Numbered from the stretch's first letter, positions 1 through 8,619 are shown. The stretch is DNA of 64,000 nucleotides from an uncultured Faecalibacterium sp. (GCA_934525845.1 CAKSZS010000005.1:1-64000), one strand, 5' to 3'. Made by a program: numbers and translations. Notes: a model not told the origin generated them from the sequence alone.

Positions 1-1143
1 CAAGCCGACCTGAACTGGGAGAACCCCGCCGTGCGGGAGGAAATGGCCGACATCCTGCGCTTCTGGAAGGCGAAGGGCATCAAGGGCTTTCGCTTTGACG
101 TCATCAATGTCATCTCCAAGCCGGAATTTTATGAGGACGACTACGAGGGCGACGGCCGCCGCTTCTACACCGATGGCCGCAACGTCCACAAGTACCTGAA
201 GGAGCTGGTCGCCGCGGGCGGCATCGACGGCATGATCACGGTGGGGGAGATGTCCTCCACCACGCTGGAAAACTGCATCGGCTACACCGCTGAGGGCAAC
301 CACGAGCTGACGATGTGCTTCAATTTCCACCACCTGAAGGTGGATTACAAGAATGGTCAGAAGTGGGAACTGATGCAGCCTGACCACATGGCGCTGAAGA
401 AGCTGTTCCAGACCTGGCAGGAAGGAATGCAGGAGCACAACGGCTGGAATGCGCTGTTCTGGTGCAACCACGACCAGCCCCGCGCCGTGAGCCGCTTTGG
501 CAGCGATACGACCTATTGGAAGCAGAGCGCCGAGATGCTGGCGGCTGCCATCCACTTTATGCGCGGCACGCCGTACATCTACCAGGGCGAAGAGCTGGGC
601 ATGACCAATCCGCACTTCACATCCATTGACCAGTACCGTGATGTGGAAAGCCGCAACTACTATAAGATTCTGCGCCAGCAGGACAAGTCCGAGGAAGAAA
701 CGCTGGACATCATTGCACAGCGCAGCCGGGATGATTCCCGCACCCCGATGCAGTGGGACGGCAGTGAGAATGCCGGGTTTACCACCGGAACGCCGTGGAT
801 CGGCGTGGCAGACAACTACCGCCAGATCAATGCCGCCGCTGAGATGGATGACCCGGATTCTGTGCGCAGCTTCTACAAGATGCTGGTGCATCTGCGCAAG
901 ACCCACAAGGTCATCAGCGAGGGCAAGATCGAGTTTCTTTACCCGGACAATGCCGATTTGTTGGCTTACCGCCGCTATGGTGCCGAAGATGGGGAAGAAC
1001 TGCTGGTGCTGTGCAACCTGACTGAGCATGACGCACCTTACACCCTGCCGGAGGGCTGGGCCGATGCCGGAAAGCTGCTGGGCAACTATGATGGCAGAAC
1101 AGACGCCCTGCGCCCGTATGAGTGTGTGGTCCTTCAAAAATAA
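1..1143 (+). CDS. treC: alpha,alpha-phosphotrehalase (trehalose-6-phosphate hydrolase), 3' part
   Basis: This GH13 glycosidase splits imported trehalose-6-phosphate into glucose and glucose-6-phosphate in the cytoplasm. The frame is open from base 1, so the N-terminal part of the (beta/alpha)8 barrel lies outside the window. Visible motifs are QADLNWENP at the left edge, the nucleophile Asp in GFRFDVIN (codon 97-99), the acid/base Glu in TVGEMS (247-249) and the transition-state Asp in WCNHDQPR (472-474). The stretches DGRRFYTDG, FNFHHLKVDY, GMTNPHF and DYR/QYRDVES are shared with TreC/TreA and favour it over plain oligo-1,6-glucosidase. A short beta-sandwich C-domain ends the protein. A trehalose PTS gene would be expected upstream. 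An oligo-1,6-glucosidase remains the alternative. Confidence 0.88.
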   Translation, partial: QADLNWENPAVREEMADILRFWKAKGIKGFRFDVINVISKPEFYEDDYEGDGRRFYTDGRNVHKYLKELVAAGGIDGMITVGEMSSTTLENCIGYTAEGNHELTMCFNFHHLKVDYKNGQKWELMQPDHMALKKLFQTWQEGMQEHNGWNALFWCNHDQPRAVSRFGSDTTYWKQSAEMLAAAIHFMRGTPYIYQGEELGMTNPHFTSIDQYRDVESRNYYKILRQQDKSEEETLDIIAQRSRDDSRTPMQWDGSENAGFTTGTPWIGVADNYRQINAAAEMDDPDSVRSFYKMLVHLRKTHKVISEGKIEFLYPDNADLLAYRRYGAEDGEELLVLCNLTEHDAPYTLPEGWADAGKLLGNYDGRTDALRPYECVVLQK

Positions 1144-1180
1144 GACCCGGTTTTCTCCTTAAGAAGGCAAAAAAGAAACA

Positions 1181-1219
1181 CAGCCGCCGGCCTGTATGGA
1201 AAATACAGGCCGGCGGCTG
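1181..1219. terminator. 17-bp perfect hairpin between convergent genes
   Basis: Arms 1181-1197 and 1203-1219 are perfectly complementary with loop GGAAA. Read on the minus strand, the stem is followed by a T-rich run (complement of 1165-1180), so it fits best as the terminator of the MATE remnant. It may also stop treC transcription. Confidence 0.85.
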
Positions 1220-1273
1220 CTTGTTGTCGGCAGAGATCTTTCCGGCGGCGGGTGGAAGGGCCGGAGCGGGTGG

Positions 1274-2030
1274 CTAGGACTTCTGCGGACAAGCCGGCTC
1301 TTTGAGCGGCTGGATGACCGCATACCCGGCCCAGATCAGTGCGGCCGTCACGCACCAGGAGACCGGAAACACGATGTACAGGCTTTCCGGTGTGCCGAAG
1401 TGCTCAAATACGGTAAAACTCCATACGATGCGCAGCAGACAGGTGCCGAGGATGGTCAGCACGGCCGGGAGTACGGCGTGTTCGGTCCCCCGCATCACGC
1501 CGGAGGGGACTTCGTAAAGACCGCAGAGCGGCTCGAACGCCAGAATGTGCAGGATCCGCACGCCTGCCGCTGCAAGGACGGCGGGATCCGCAGAAAAAAC
1601 GGAAGAAGCCGCAGAATGCCAGAGCGTCAGGGGCACTGTGAGGAGCGCACAGAAGCCTGCCGCACAGCCGATGCTGAGCCGCAGCACCCGCCGGCAGCGT
1701 GCCCATTTGCCGGCGGCAGCGTTCTGACTGGTGAAGGTAGCCGCCGCCTGTCCGAACGCGGTGATGAAAAAATAGCCGAAATATTCAAAGTTTGTGGCGA
1801 TGGTGCTGCCTGCAATGGCCGCTGCCCCGAAGCGATTGATGTCGGCCTGCACAAAAAGGTTTGCAAAGCAGAAGACCGCGCCCTGCACCGCAGACGAAAG
1901 ACCGATGGGGGCCATGCGTTTCAGTGCTGCGCTGCTGAAGCATACTGCTCATGGCAATGGGCAGCGCAAACCGGATGAGACTGCTCAGAAGCGGTCCATG
2001 CAGCAGATCGATCTCTCTGGATTGGTTCAT
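1274..2030 (-). pseudogene. MATE-family efflux transporter, internally deleted
   Basis: Intact MATE transporters are about 450 residues with 12 membrane helices in two bundles. Here the start at 2030 encodes a normal N-terminus (MNQSREIDLLHGPLLSSLI, first helix) for about 33 codons and then leaves frame. From about 1915 to the stop at 1274 another frame encodes about 213 residues of the second bundle, beginning RMAPIGLSSAVQGAVFCFAN. Roughly 200 residues between them are missing. The join lies near 1921-1940 in a CAG-rich stretch (CAGCAGCGCAGCA on the coding strand), which suggests deletion between short repeats. The gene runs divergently from a LysR gene that may once have controlled it. Substrate unknown. 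Confidence 0.82.
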
Positions 2031-2058
2031 TTTTTGTGCTCCTGTTCTCAATTCGTTC

Positions 2059-2087
2059 TTGAAACAGGATAACGCATTCTGTACAAT
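2059..2087 (+). promoter_or_regulatory. sigma-A promoter of the LysR gene
   Basis: TTGAAA at 2059-2064, a 17-base spacer and TACAAT at 2082-2087, about 50 bases upstream of the LysR start. It lies in the divergent gap with the MATE remnant, where LysR regulators usually bind. Confidence 0.7.
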
Positions 2088-2135
2088 AAGAAAAGCGAAT
2101 CAATTCAATGCTGAACATCGAAAAAAGGAATGAAT

Positions 2136-3020
2136 ATGGACAACAATCTTCAAAAATATCAGGCCTTTGTCAAGACGGTGGAGACCGGCAGCTTTACGCA
2201 CGCGGCCCGGCTTTTGAACTACGCGCAGTCCTCGGTCAGTAAGATGATCGCGGATCTGGAAAAAGAGTGGGGGGTCACCCTGCTGGAACGCAGCCGCAGC
2301 GGCGTGCAGCTCACCGCCTGCGGGGAACAGATCCTGCCGTATGCCCGCGCCCTGCTCGAAGATTACCAGAAGCTTTCCGGCTTTGTGGATGAGATGAACG
2401 GCGTCCGGAGCGGGACAGTCCGCATCGGAACGTTTTCCAGTGCAGCCATCCACTGGCTGCCGAACATCGTGGCAGCGTTCCAGAAGGATTACCCGGACAT
2501 TGGATACGAACTTCTTCTGGGCGACTATGAGGAGGTGGAGCGCTGGCTGGAAGAAGGGCGGATCGAATGCGGGTTTCTGCGTCTGCCGACCCGCCCGGAG
2601 TTTGAAACAATCTTTTTGAAACAGGATGAATATAAGGTGGTCCTGCCCAAAGGGCACCCCCTGACGGAGTGCGCAGTGATCGAACCGCACGCACTGGACG
2701 GTCAGCCGTTTCTGCTGCTGGAACACGGCGGCAGAACGGAGGTGAGCGATTTTCTGACACAGTTCGGCATTCACCCGGACATCCGGTTTACCACATGGGA
2801 AGATTATGCCATCCTTTCGATGGCCGAAAAGGGGCTGGGGATCGGCATCCTTCCGCAGATGATCCTGCAGCGCATTCCTTACGAAGTGGAAATTCGCCCG
2901 CTGTCCGCGCCGTATTATCGGAGGATCGGCCTTGCAATGAAAAACCGCGTGCGCCTTTCCCCGGCAGCGAAAAAATTTCTGGAGTATCTGCCGTTCAGAG
3001 AAGCGGGCGCGGATCGTTGA
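2136..3020 (+). CDS. LysR-family transcriptional regulator
   Basis: A 294-residue regulator with the normal LysR layout. An N-terminal winged helix-turn-helix (residues about 3-62; FVKTVETGSFTHAARLL, then QSSVSKMIADLE) is followed by a periplasmic-binding-like effector domain (about 90-290). The ATG at 2136 is preferred because AAAAAAGGA lies 6 bases upstream; an in-frame ATG at 2130 is too close to that site. It is divergent from the MATE remnant, and the usual LysR arrangement would make that gene its target, but the target is now broken. The effector ligand cannot be told from the sequence. Confidence 0.88.
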   Translation: MDNNLQKYQAFVKTVETGSFTHAARLLNYAQSSVSKMIADLEKEWGVTLLERSRSGVQLTACGEQILPYARALLEDYQKLSGFVDEMNGVRSGTVRIGTFSSAAIHWLPNIVAAFQKDYPDIGYELLLGDYEEVERWLEEGRIECGFLRLPTRPEFETIFLKQDEYKVVLPKGHPLTECAVIEPHALDGQPFLLLEHGGRTEVSDFLTQFGIHPDIRFTTWEDYAILSMAEKGLGIGILPQMILQRIPYEVEIRPLSAPYYRRIGLAMKNRVRLSPAAKKFLEYLPFREAGADR

Positions 3021-3031
3021 CGCAGAGTACA

Positions 3032-3070
3032 GCAAAACCGCTCCGGGCGTTCTGCCCGGAGCGGTTTTGC
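3032..3070. terminator. bidirectional intrinsic terminator
   Basis: Arms 3032-3048 and 3054-3070 are perfect complements (17 bp, loop GTTCT). The stem begins GCAAAA and ends TTTTGC, so each strand has a short U run. It lies just after the LysR stop and downstream of the convergent PHP gene. Confidence 0.82.
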
Positions 3071-3163
3071 GTCAGCAGGAGAAAAGCGAAAAGCCGATAC
3101 ACGCCGCTGCCCGGACAGGGCGGTTTTTCGGCGGCATCTCCGCCCCGGCGGAAAGAACGGGGA

Positions 3164-4063
3164 TCAGTCGTGGATCATCCCGTAACATTCCAGCTGCCGG
3201 GCGGCAAGGGCTTCGTAGATCCCGGCGGGGAAATGGTGCTCGAAACCGCTGCCGAGACTGTTGCCGTCCTGCAGACCGTGGAAGTCGCTGCCGGCACTGG
3301 GGAGCAGGTGATACTGCTGCGCCAGGCCGGCCAGAACGGCGCGCTGCTCCGGGGTATAGCGCCCGTACAGCACTTCCATGCCGGCGCACGGGCCGGCGGC
3401 CTGCTGGAAAGCGGCCAGCAGGCGGTGCTGTTCGGCCTCGTCCAGACGATAGTAGAACAGGTGGCACAGGATGGGGATGCCTTTTGCGGCGCGGATGGCG
3501 GCTACAGTATCGGACAGGGAAGCGTAGCAAAGGGGATTTTCTACATAGGCAAGGCGCTGCCCGAAGGAGCCGATGTAGCGGTCAAAGGCTTCGTCAACGC
3601 TGGACACATAGCCTTTGGCCAGCATGGCGCGCGCGATCTGCATCCGGCCCACGTGGTGTGTGTTGGGACGCATGGCAGCCAGATCGTCGTAGCTGCCCAG
3701 AGAAATGCCGTGTGCCGCCAGCTTTTCCAGAATGGCGTTGACATAGCCCCGGCGGTCAGGCTGATTCTGCGCCAGCACTCTGCGGAGCGGCTCCGCGTCC
3801 GGGTCATAGTTCAGTGCGATGACATGGATCTCCACCGGGTCTCCGGCGGCGGTTTCGTACACACAGCTGATCTCGCTGCCCCGCAGGATGTGCAGGCCGG
3901 GATGACGGGTGCGCAGGGCGTCCAGATCGGGGTTGTTGAAATTGTGGTCGGTGATGGCAAGCGTCCCGACCCCGCCGGCCTGTGCCCGGCCGCAGACTTC
4001 ATCGGGGGAATACTCACCATCGGAAAGCGTGGTGTGGCAATGCAGGTCAATGAAAGGGTTCAT
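3164..4063 (-). CDS. PHP-domain metal-dependent phosphoesterase
   Basis: A 299-residue PHP-domain protein, the fold of DNA polymerase histidinol-phosphatase domains and of RNase AM/YciV (3',5'-nucleoside bisphosphate phosphatase). The metal-ligand motifs are in order: DLHCHTTLSDG (residues 6-16), TDHN near 38, the HVIALNY region, HLFYYRL, and GSDFHG near 255. The start at 4063 has AGAAAGGAGAGG upstream. The typical role is hydrolysis of pAp or 5'-oligonucleotides in the cytoplasm; the exact substrate is inferred only from the family. It stands alone and is convergent with the LysR gene. Confidence 0.83.
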   Translation of the reverse strand: MNPFIDLHCHTTLSDGEYSPDEVCGRAQAGGVGTLAITDHNFNNPDLDALRTRHPGLHILRGSEISCVYETAAGDPVEIHVIALNYDPDAEPLRRVLAQNQPDRRGYVNAILEKLAAHGISLGSYDDLAAMRPNTHHVGRMQIARAMLAKGYVSSVDEAFDRYIGSFGQRLAYVENPLCYASLSDTVAAIRAAKGIPILCHLFYYRLDEAEQHRLLAAFQQAAGPCAGMEVLYGRYTPEQRAVLAGLAQQYHLLPSAGSDFHGLQDGNSLGSGFEHHFPAGIYEALAARQLECYGMIHD

Positions 4064-4188
4064 AAAACCTCTCCTTTCTGGTTTGTATGGATCGATGCAG
4101 TGTTTTCAGTTTACCCGATGCGTGCAGAGGATCCGGGAGGGGGAGACGATGCCGAAACAAGGGTGTTCCCGAACGGCGGATTTTGTTG

Positions 4189-4194
4189 TATAAT
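4189..4194 (+). promoter_or_regulatory. -10 box for the sugar isomerase-like gene
   Basis: A consensus TATAAT, 40 bases before the start at 4234. The -35 region is poor (TGTTCC-like), so activation by another factor is possible. Confidence 0.5.
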
Positions 4195-4233
4195 GAGGGC
4201 AGAAACCACTGCTGTGACAAAGGAGGAATTCCC

Positions 4234-5082
4234 ATGATCCAATTCGGTCTGCGTCTGCACGACGCCGAAAAACTGCCCCTTGAGCAGGTGCTGCCGCTGG
4301 TACGGCAGAAGGGCTTTACCTGCGCCCATCTGGCGCTGAGCAAATCCCTGAAGGAGGTGCCCAACACCCCCAGTGCCCTGACTCCCGGCTATGCGGCGTA
4401 CCTGCGCCGCCTGTTTGCTCAGAACGGGATCGACATTGCCGTGCTGGGCAATTACCTGAACCTGGCCCACCCGGATGAGGATGCCCTGCACGCCATCCAG
4501 GAAAAATATTACGCCCACATCCGGTTTGCCAGCCTGCTGGGATGCGGCATGGTGGGCACCGAGACCGGCGCGCCCAATGCGGAGTACAAGTTCTGCCCGG
4601 AATGCCGCAGTGATGCTGCGCTGTCCACCTTCATCAAGAACTTCAAGCCGGTGGTGCGCTGTGCCGAAGAGTACGGCGTGACCATTGCCATCGAACCGGT
4701 GGTCAAGCACATCGTGTACGACGCCAAGCGTGCCCGCACGGTGCTGGACGAGATCGGCAGTCACAATCTGCAGATCCTGCTGGACCCGGTGAACCTGCTG
4801 AACATGGAAAACGTGGACGCCCGCGAAGAGGTATTCGCCGAGGCCATTGAGCTGCTGGGCAAGGACGTGGCCATGATCCACTTCAAGGACTTCCTGCGCA
4901 AGGACGCCGGCGGACAGTTGGCGGCCACCGGTGCCGGACAGGGCGGCATGGGCGACTACCGCACCATTCTGCGGTTCGCCAAGCAGGAAAAGCCCTTCGT
5001 GTTTGCGACCCTGGAGAATACCACGCCGGAAAATTCTGTGCAGTGCCGGCAGTATCTGCAGCAGCAGTACGACGAGTGCTGA
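4234..5082 (+). CDS. sugar phosphate isomerase/epimerase-like TIM-barrel protein
   Basis: A 282-residue protein of the xylose isomerase-like (AP endonuclease family 2) TIM barrel. AAAGGAGG lies 8 bases before the ATG at 4234; longer upstream starts lack a site. The family's metal ligands can be followed: Glu in GTETGAP near residue 110, Glu in IAIEPV near 150, Asp/His around LLDPVNLL, and His-Phe-Lys-Asp (IHFKDF) near 213. Relatives act on inosose, tagatose or related sugars, but no substrate can be assigned. It forms a single-gene unit between a weak promoter and a strong terminator. Confidence 0.8.
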   Translation: MIQFGLRLHDAEKLPLEQVLPLVRQKGFTCAHLALSKSLKEVPNTPSALTPGYAAYLRRLFAQNGIDIAVLGNYLNLAHPDEDALHAIQEKYYAHIRFASLLGCGMVGTETGAPNAEYKFCPECRSDAALSTFIKNFKPVVRCAEEYGVTIAIEPVVKHIVYDAKRARTVLDEIGSHNLQILLDPVNLLNMENVDAREEVFAEAIELLGKDVAMIHFKDFLRKDAGGQLAATGAGQGGMGDYRTILRFAKQEKPFVFATLENTTPENSVQCRQYLQQQYDEC

Positions 5083-5089
5083 ACGGAAA

Positions 5090-5135
5090 AAGAATGAGTG
5101 CCGTGCGGGCAGCTGTCCGCACGGCACTCGTTCTT
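5090..5135. terminator. bidirectional intrinsic terminator
   Basis: A 19-bp stem (5090-5108 with 5117-5135, one G-T pair). The minus-strand continuation is CTTTTTCCG. It is shared by the convergent isomerase-like and LRR genes. Confidence 0.82.
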
Positions 5136-5157
5136 ATCAGGGAAAAATTTCGGCGTC

Positions 5158-6474
5158 TCAAACGCCGGGGCGGCAGAGTTTCAGGGTGAACCAGAGCAAG
5201 TCGGAGCCGAGCGTATCGTACTGATAGTTCGCAAATGCTTCATTGCAGCCTTCGTTCAGGGTCAGGAAATGCCCGCAGACGGTAACGTTTTCTGCCGACC
5301 ATTGCAGGACGCGCTCCACGTCGAACCCTTCCAGTGTGGAAAGGTCGAACCGGCCCTGTTCATCGGTGGTGACGGTACGCAGCCAGAGGTGCTGGTCGAG
5401 ACTGGACAGAGATAGGTTCAGATTCGGATGGCGCTGCAGATCCAGAGACGTCATGGGATTGGCATCACAGCACAGCTCTTTCAGATGGGAGTTCTGGCTG
5501 ACATCCAGTTGGGTCAGCTGACCATGGTTGCAGAAAAGCGTTTCCAACGCAGGACAATGGCTGACATCCAGCCGGGTCAACCGGGTGAAAGAACAATACA
5601 ATTCCTGCAGCGCAGGATTCTGACTTACGTCCAGCTGCTTCAGCTCGGTTCCACCGCATGATAAACAGTGCAGTGCCGGATTGGAGCGGACATCCAGCTG
5701 TGTCAACAAATTGCCGCCACAGAACAGGCTTTCCAGCTCTGGATTGCAAGTCACATCGAGACTGGCAAGCTGCTCGTTCCAGGAACAGTCCAGAGTTTTC
5801 AGATCATTGGCATTGGTTACTTCGAGGCTGGTGAGCTGATTCTGGGAGCAGTCGAGGTCTTCCAGAGAATCGGAGTTGAGGATATCAAGACGGGTCAGCT
5901 GATTGTCCGAACAAATCAAGGCCCGCAGAGAACAAAAGCCTGCGACATCAAGAGCGGTGAGCTGATTCTGAGAACAGTCCAGCCGACCCAGATCATCGTG
6001 ACGGCCCAGATGAAGGGTCGTGAGTTGATTCCGGGAGCAATCCAGGTAGCACAATTCCTTGCAGCTGCTCGTATCAAGTTCCGAAAGCTGGTTCCTGGAG
6101 CAGTACAGAACACGCAGCTGCTCCAGGCCGCTGAGATCCAGAGAAGTCAATTGATTATCTGTGCAATAAAGCTCAGACAGTGCCGGAATTCGGCTGAGAT
6201 CCAGTTGGGTCAATTCGTTATCAGAGCAGTCCAGTGTTTCCAGATTGGGAAAATATTCGATGCCGTCAAGGCTTCGGATCTGCTCTCCCTTGCAGGAAAG
6301 AAAATCAACGGCGTCCACATCTTCTTTCCGGAGAAAGACAACCGATCTTGAATCCTCTCCGGAAATTTCAACGATCTCCTCTAAGAAATAACGAATGAGA
6401 AACCGACGGAAGGCATGGTCCGGAAAATGCTCCTCATCCAGGAGAAGACTGCCCGCGGGAATGTCAGGATGCAT
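5158..6474 (-). CDS. cytoplasmic leucine-rich-repeat protein with 13 Cys-type repeats
   Basis: A 438-residue protein. The start at 6474 has AGAAAGGAG upstream; longer upstream frames have none. After a short N-terminal region (FPDHAFRRFLIRYF) come about 13 tandem repeats of 21 residues with core LDCSxNQLTxLDLS. Repeat 8 carries one extra residue (CSWNEQL). The first seven or eight repeats are nearly canonical and the last five are degenerate. A C-terminal segment of about 90 residues is not a repeat. There is no signal peptide, lipobox or sortase motif, so it probably stays in the cell, unlike most bacterial LRR proteins of this type. No enzymatic domain is visible. Function unknown; a protein-binding scaffold is the natural guess. 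Confidence 0.85.
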   Translation of the reverse strand: MHPDIPAGSLLLDEEHFPDHAFRRFLIRYFLEEIVEISGEDSRSVVFLRKEDVDAVDFLSCKGEQIRSLDGIEYFPNLETLDCSDNELTQLDLSRIPALSELYCTDNQLTSLDLSGLEQLRVLYCSRNQLSELDTSSCKELCYLDCSRNQLTTLHLGRHDDLGRLDCSQNQLTALDVAGFCSLRALICSDNQLTRLDILNSDSLEDLDCSQNQLTSLEVTNANDLKTLDCSWNEQLASLDVTCNPELESLFCGGNLLTQLDVRSNPALHCLSCGGTELKQLDVSQNPALQELYCSFTRLTRLDVSHCPALETLFCNHGQLTQLDVSQNSHLKELCCDANPMTSLDLQRHPNLNLSLSSLDQHLWLRTVTTDEQGRFDLSTLEGFDVERVLQWSAENVTVCGHFLTLNEGCNEAFANYQYDTLGSDLLWFTLKLCRPGV

Positions 6475-6580
6475 AAAAGGCTCCTTTCTGCAGAAAAATT
6501 CTGCTGTGAAAGCTTGGCATTGTCTTAAGTATAAACCGGAAACGGCTGAAATCAAGAGGGGGGACACGAAAACGGAAGAA

Positions 6581-6616
6581 AAGGGCCGATGCACAAAACG
6601 CTGTGCATCGGCCCTT
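6581..6616 (-). terminator. terminator of the GntR-ABC operon
   Basis: Arms 6581-6595 and 6602-6616 are perfect complements (15 bp). On the minus strand the stem is followed by TTTTCTTCCG. Confidence 0.8.
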
Positions 6617-6636
6617 GGTTCTTTATCGGGAAAAAC

Positions 6637-7482
6637 TCATTCCAGATTCAGCTTGTTTTTCATCATCCAATTGGTGGCGGCAAAGTACACAGCGCACACA
6701 ACGAGGTCCACCGCCAGCGCGGCCAGCACAGCCCACACATAGGCTTTGTTGCCACTGACCGTGTACACAAGACTGCCATCACTGGCGGAGGTGCTGAACA
6801 CCAGATTCAGCCCCATGGCGTTGTCCGAATTGTAGGGCAGCAGGTTCAGCAGCTGGTTCTGCACGACATTCAGAACGACAAAGGCGGCGATGCCGGCCAG
6901 CACGACGTGCCGCTTGAACTGGTGGCCGATCATGCAGGCCGTGTACAGGCACAGGATGGCGCAGGCCAGCGAGGCCAGCCATTCCAGCACCAGGAGCACC
7001 ATGGCGAAGCCGTAGCCTTTGACTACCGTGCCCAGCAGCTGGGTGATCTCCGGCCCATAGCTCGCCAGACTGTGCATCAGGTCCGAAAAGGTGGAGGAAT
7101 TGAGGGAGCCGAACAGGCTGAACACCCCGAAGGACAGCAGCACCGCCAGGATGCTGCACAGCACCCATACCATGCTGGAGATCAGCTTGGAGAGGATGAG
7201 CTGGACACTGCTCACCGGCAGGGTGTGCATCAGGTAGCCCTCGCGGCCCAGCAGGTTGCGGGTGAAGCGCTGGACGATGGTGAATACAGTCATGACCACG
7301 ATGGCAACGACCAGCGCCAGGTAGACGATCATCAGCACCGCAATGGGGGCCGTGTGCACCAGAAAAATGGGGAACCGGAACGAAAGCCCCAGCAGGGCTG
7401 CCGCCGCCAGAATGGCCAGATACAGTCCGCCGTAGACGCGGCCGGTGGCCTTGAACTCATATTTTAAAAGTTTTGTCAGCAT
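6637..7482 (-). CDS. ABC-2 type transporter permease
   Basis: A 281-residue hydrophobic protein with about six membrane helices: one near residues 15-40, one near 50-75, a cluster from 100 to 200, and one near 235-262. It starts MLTKLLKYEFKATGR, the usual amphipathic N-terminus of ABC-2 permeases. It overlaps the upstream ATPase gene by 7 bases and is the last gene of a GntR-ATPase-permease operon. In YtrA-controlled systems such pairs answer cell-wall-active peptides, but the substrate here is unknown. Confidence 0.85.
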   Translation of the reverse strand: MLTKLLKYEFKATGRVYGGLYLAILAAAALLGLSFRFPIFLVHTAPIAVLMIVYLALVVAIVVMTVFTIVQRFTRNLLGREGYLMHTLPVSSVQLILSKLISSMVWVLCSILAVLLSFGVFSLFGSLNSSTFSDLMHSLASYGPEITQLLGTVVKGYGFAMVLLVLEWLASLACAILCLYTACMIGHQFKRHVVLAGIAAFVVLNVVQNQLLNLLPYNSDNAMGLNLVFSTSASDGSLVYTVSGNKAYVWAVLAALAVDLVVCAVYFAATNWMMKNKLNLE

Positions 7483-8177
7483 TTGAATACCTCCCGGAAA
7501 TATGCATCCACGCTCATGCCCTCGGTTTCACGCAGTTCTTCCACACTGCGGTGGGCGAACACCCGGCCGTCTTTCAGGAAGATGGCTTCGTCCAGCACCG
7601 GCTCGATGTCGCCGATGAGATGGGTGGACAGGATGACCGCTGCGTCCTTGCGGTAGTTGTTGATGATGGTGTGCAGGATGTAGTCCCGGGCGGCCGGGTC
7701 CACGCCGCCGATGGGTTCGTCCAGCAGATAGAGCCGCGCCGCGCGGCTCATGGCCAGGATCAGCTGCACCTTTTCCTTGTTGCCCTTGGAAAGGGTCTTG
7801 AGCGGTGCGGTGCGGGCAATTTGTAACGTGTCCAGCATTTCGAACGCTTTGGCCGGCTCAAAGTCGGCGTAAAAATCGGTGAACATCTCCACCAGCTGCT
7901 CCACGCGCATCCAGTCCGGCAGCCAGTCGGCGTCCGGCAGGTAGGAGACCAGGGCTTTGGTCTCCCTGCCCGGGGTCATTCCGGCGATCTTGATGCTGCC
8001 GGAGGTGGGCTGCAATAAACCGTTGGCCAGCTTGATAAGGGTCGTTTTGCCGCTGCCGTTGGGGCCGAGCAGGCCCACGATGCGGCCAAAACTGACGTGC
8101 AGCTCCACGCCGTCCAGCGCGGTCTTGTCTTTTCCGTAGCACTTGGTCAACCCTTCACAGGTCAGAATCTCACTCAT
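7476..8177 (-). CDS. ABC transporter ATP-binding protein (YtrB-like)
   Basis: A 233-residue ATPase. The Walker A is GPNGSGKTT near residue 38. The signature is the variant LSKGNKEK rather than LSGGQ, as in many YtrB/EcsA-type exporters. Walker B is LYLLDEPIGGVDP and the switch His is in LSTHL. The gene overlaps the GntR gene upstream by 8 bases and the permease downstream by 7, so the three are probably translationally coupled. It would power the membrane partner as a homodimer at the inner face of the membrane. Confidence 0.9.
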   Translation of the reverse strand: MSEILTCEGLTKCYGKDKTALDGVELHVSFGRIVGLLGPNGSGKTTLIKLANGLLQPTSGSIKIAGMTPGRETKALVSYLPDADWLPDWMRVEQLVEMFTDFYADFEPAKAFEMLDTLQIARTAPLKTLSKGNKEKVQLILAMSRAARLYLLDEPIGGVDPAARDYILHTIINNYRKDAAVILSTHLIGDIEPVLDEAIFLKDGRVFAHRSVEELRETEGMSVDAYFREVFKC

Positions 8178-8550
8178 GATGTACCTCCTTGGTGGTGTCC
8201 CACTGTTCCAGCAGGGCAGCGGCGCGGGCCGGGCTGTAGCCGATGCCGCGCATCTTCTCGATAAAATCTTCCGCCAGCTTTTGGGCGGCGTCGGTCCGAA
8301 GCTGTTCGATCAAATTCGTATCCTCCGTGACATAGCGGCCTGCGGTGCGTTCGGTGCGCACCAGACCTTCGGTTTCCAGCTGGGCCAGTGCCCGCTGCAT
8401 CGTGTTGGGGTTCACCCCGGCGGCAGCGGCCAGATCCCGCACGGAATCCAGGTGTCCGCCGGGCGGATAGGTACCTGCTAAAATTCTGGCTTTGAGCCGT
8501 TCTACCAGCTGGGCATAGATGGGGCGGCTGGTGTCAAACTGTTCGGCCAT
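8170..8550 (-). CDS. GntR-family regulator, YtrA subfamily
   Basis: A 126-residue short GntR protein: a winged helix (residues about 8-75; YAQLVERLKARILAG, then DLAAAAGVNPNTMQRAL) followed by only about 50 helical residues. This is the YtrA type and lacks a large ligand domain. The start at 8550 has AAGGAG upstream. It heads the ABC operon and should repress it; the inverted repeat at 8573-8598 overlaps the operon promoter. Family knowledge links such regulators to envelope stress. Confidence 0.88.
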   Translation of the reverse strand: MAEQFDTSRPIYAQLVERLKARILAGTYPPGGHLDSVRDLAAAAGVNPNTMQRALAQLETEGLVRTERTAGRYVTEDTNLIEQLRTDAAQKLAEDFIEKMRGIGYSPARAAALLEQWDTTKEVHHE

Positions 8551-8572
8551 GCGATCATCTCCTTGTGTTTCC

Positions 8573-8598
8573 GTATTAAGCACTTGATACAATAATAC
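8573..8598. promoter_or_regulatory. candidate GntR operator overlapping the -10 box
   Basis: An inverted repeat GTATTA (8573-8578) and TAATAC (8593-8598) separated by 14 bases. It covers the -10 and start region. YtrA-type operators have GTnTA-type half sites, so autoregulation is likely. The pairing with this regulator is inference. Confidence 0.45.
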
Positions 8599-8619
8599 AC
8601 GATTTGCCCCGCTTGTCAA
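8592..8619 (-). promoter_or_regulatory. promoter of the GntR-ABC operon
   Basis: On the minus strand, TTGACA (8614-8619), a 16-base spacer and TATTAT (8592-8597). The -35 matches the sigma-A consensus exactly. Confidence 0.75.
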
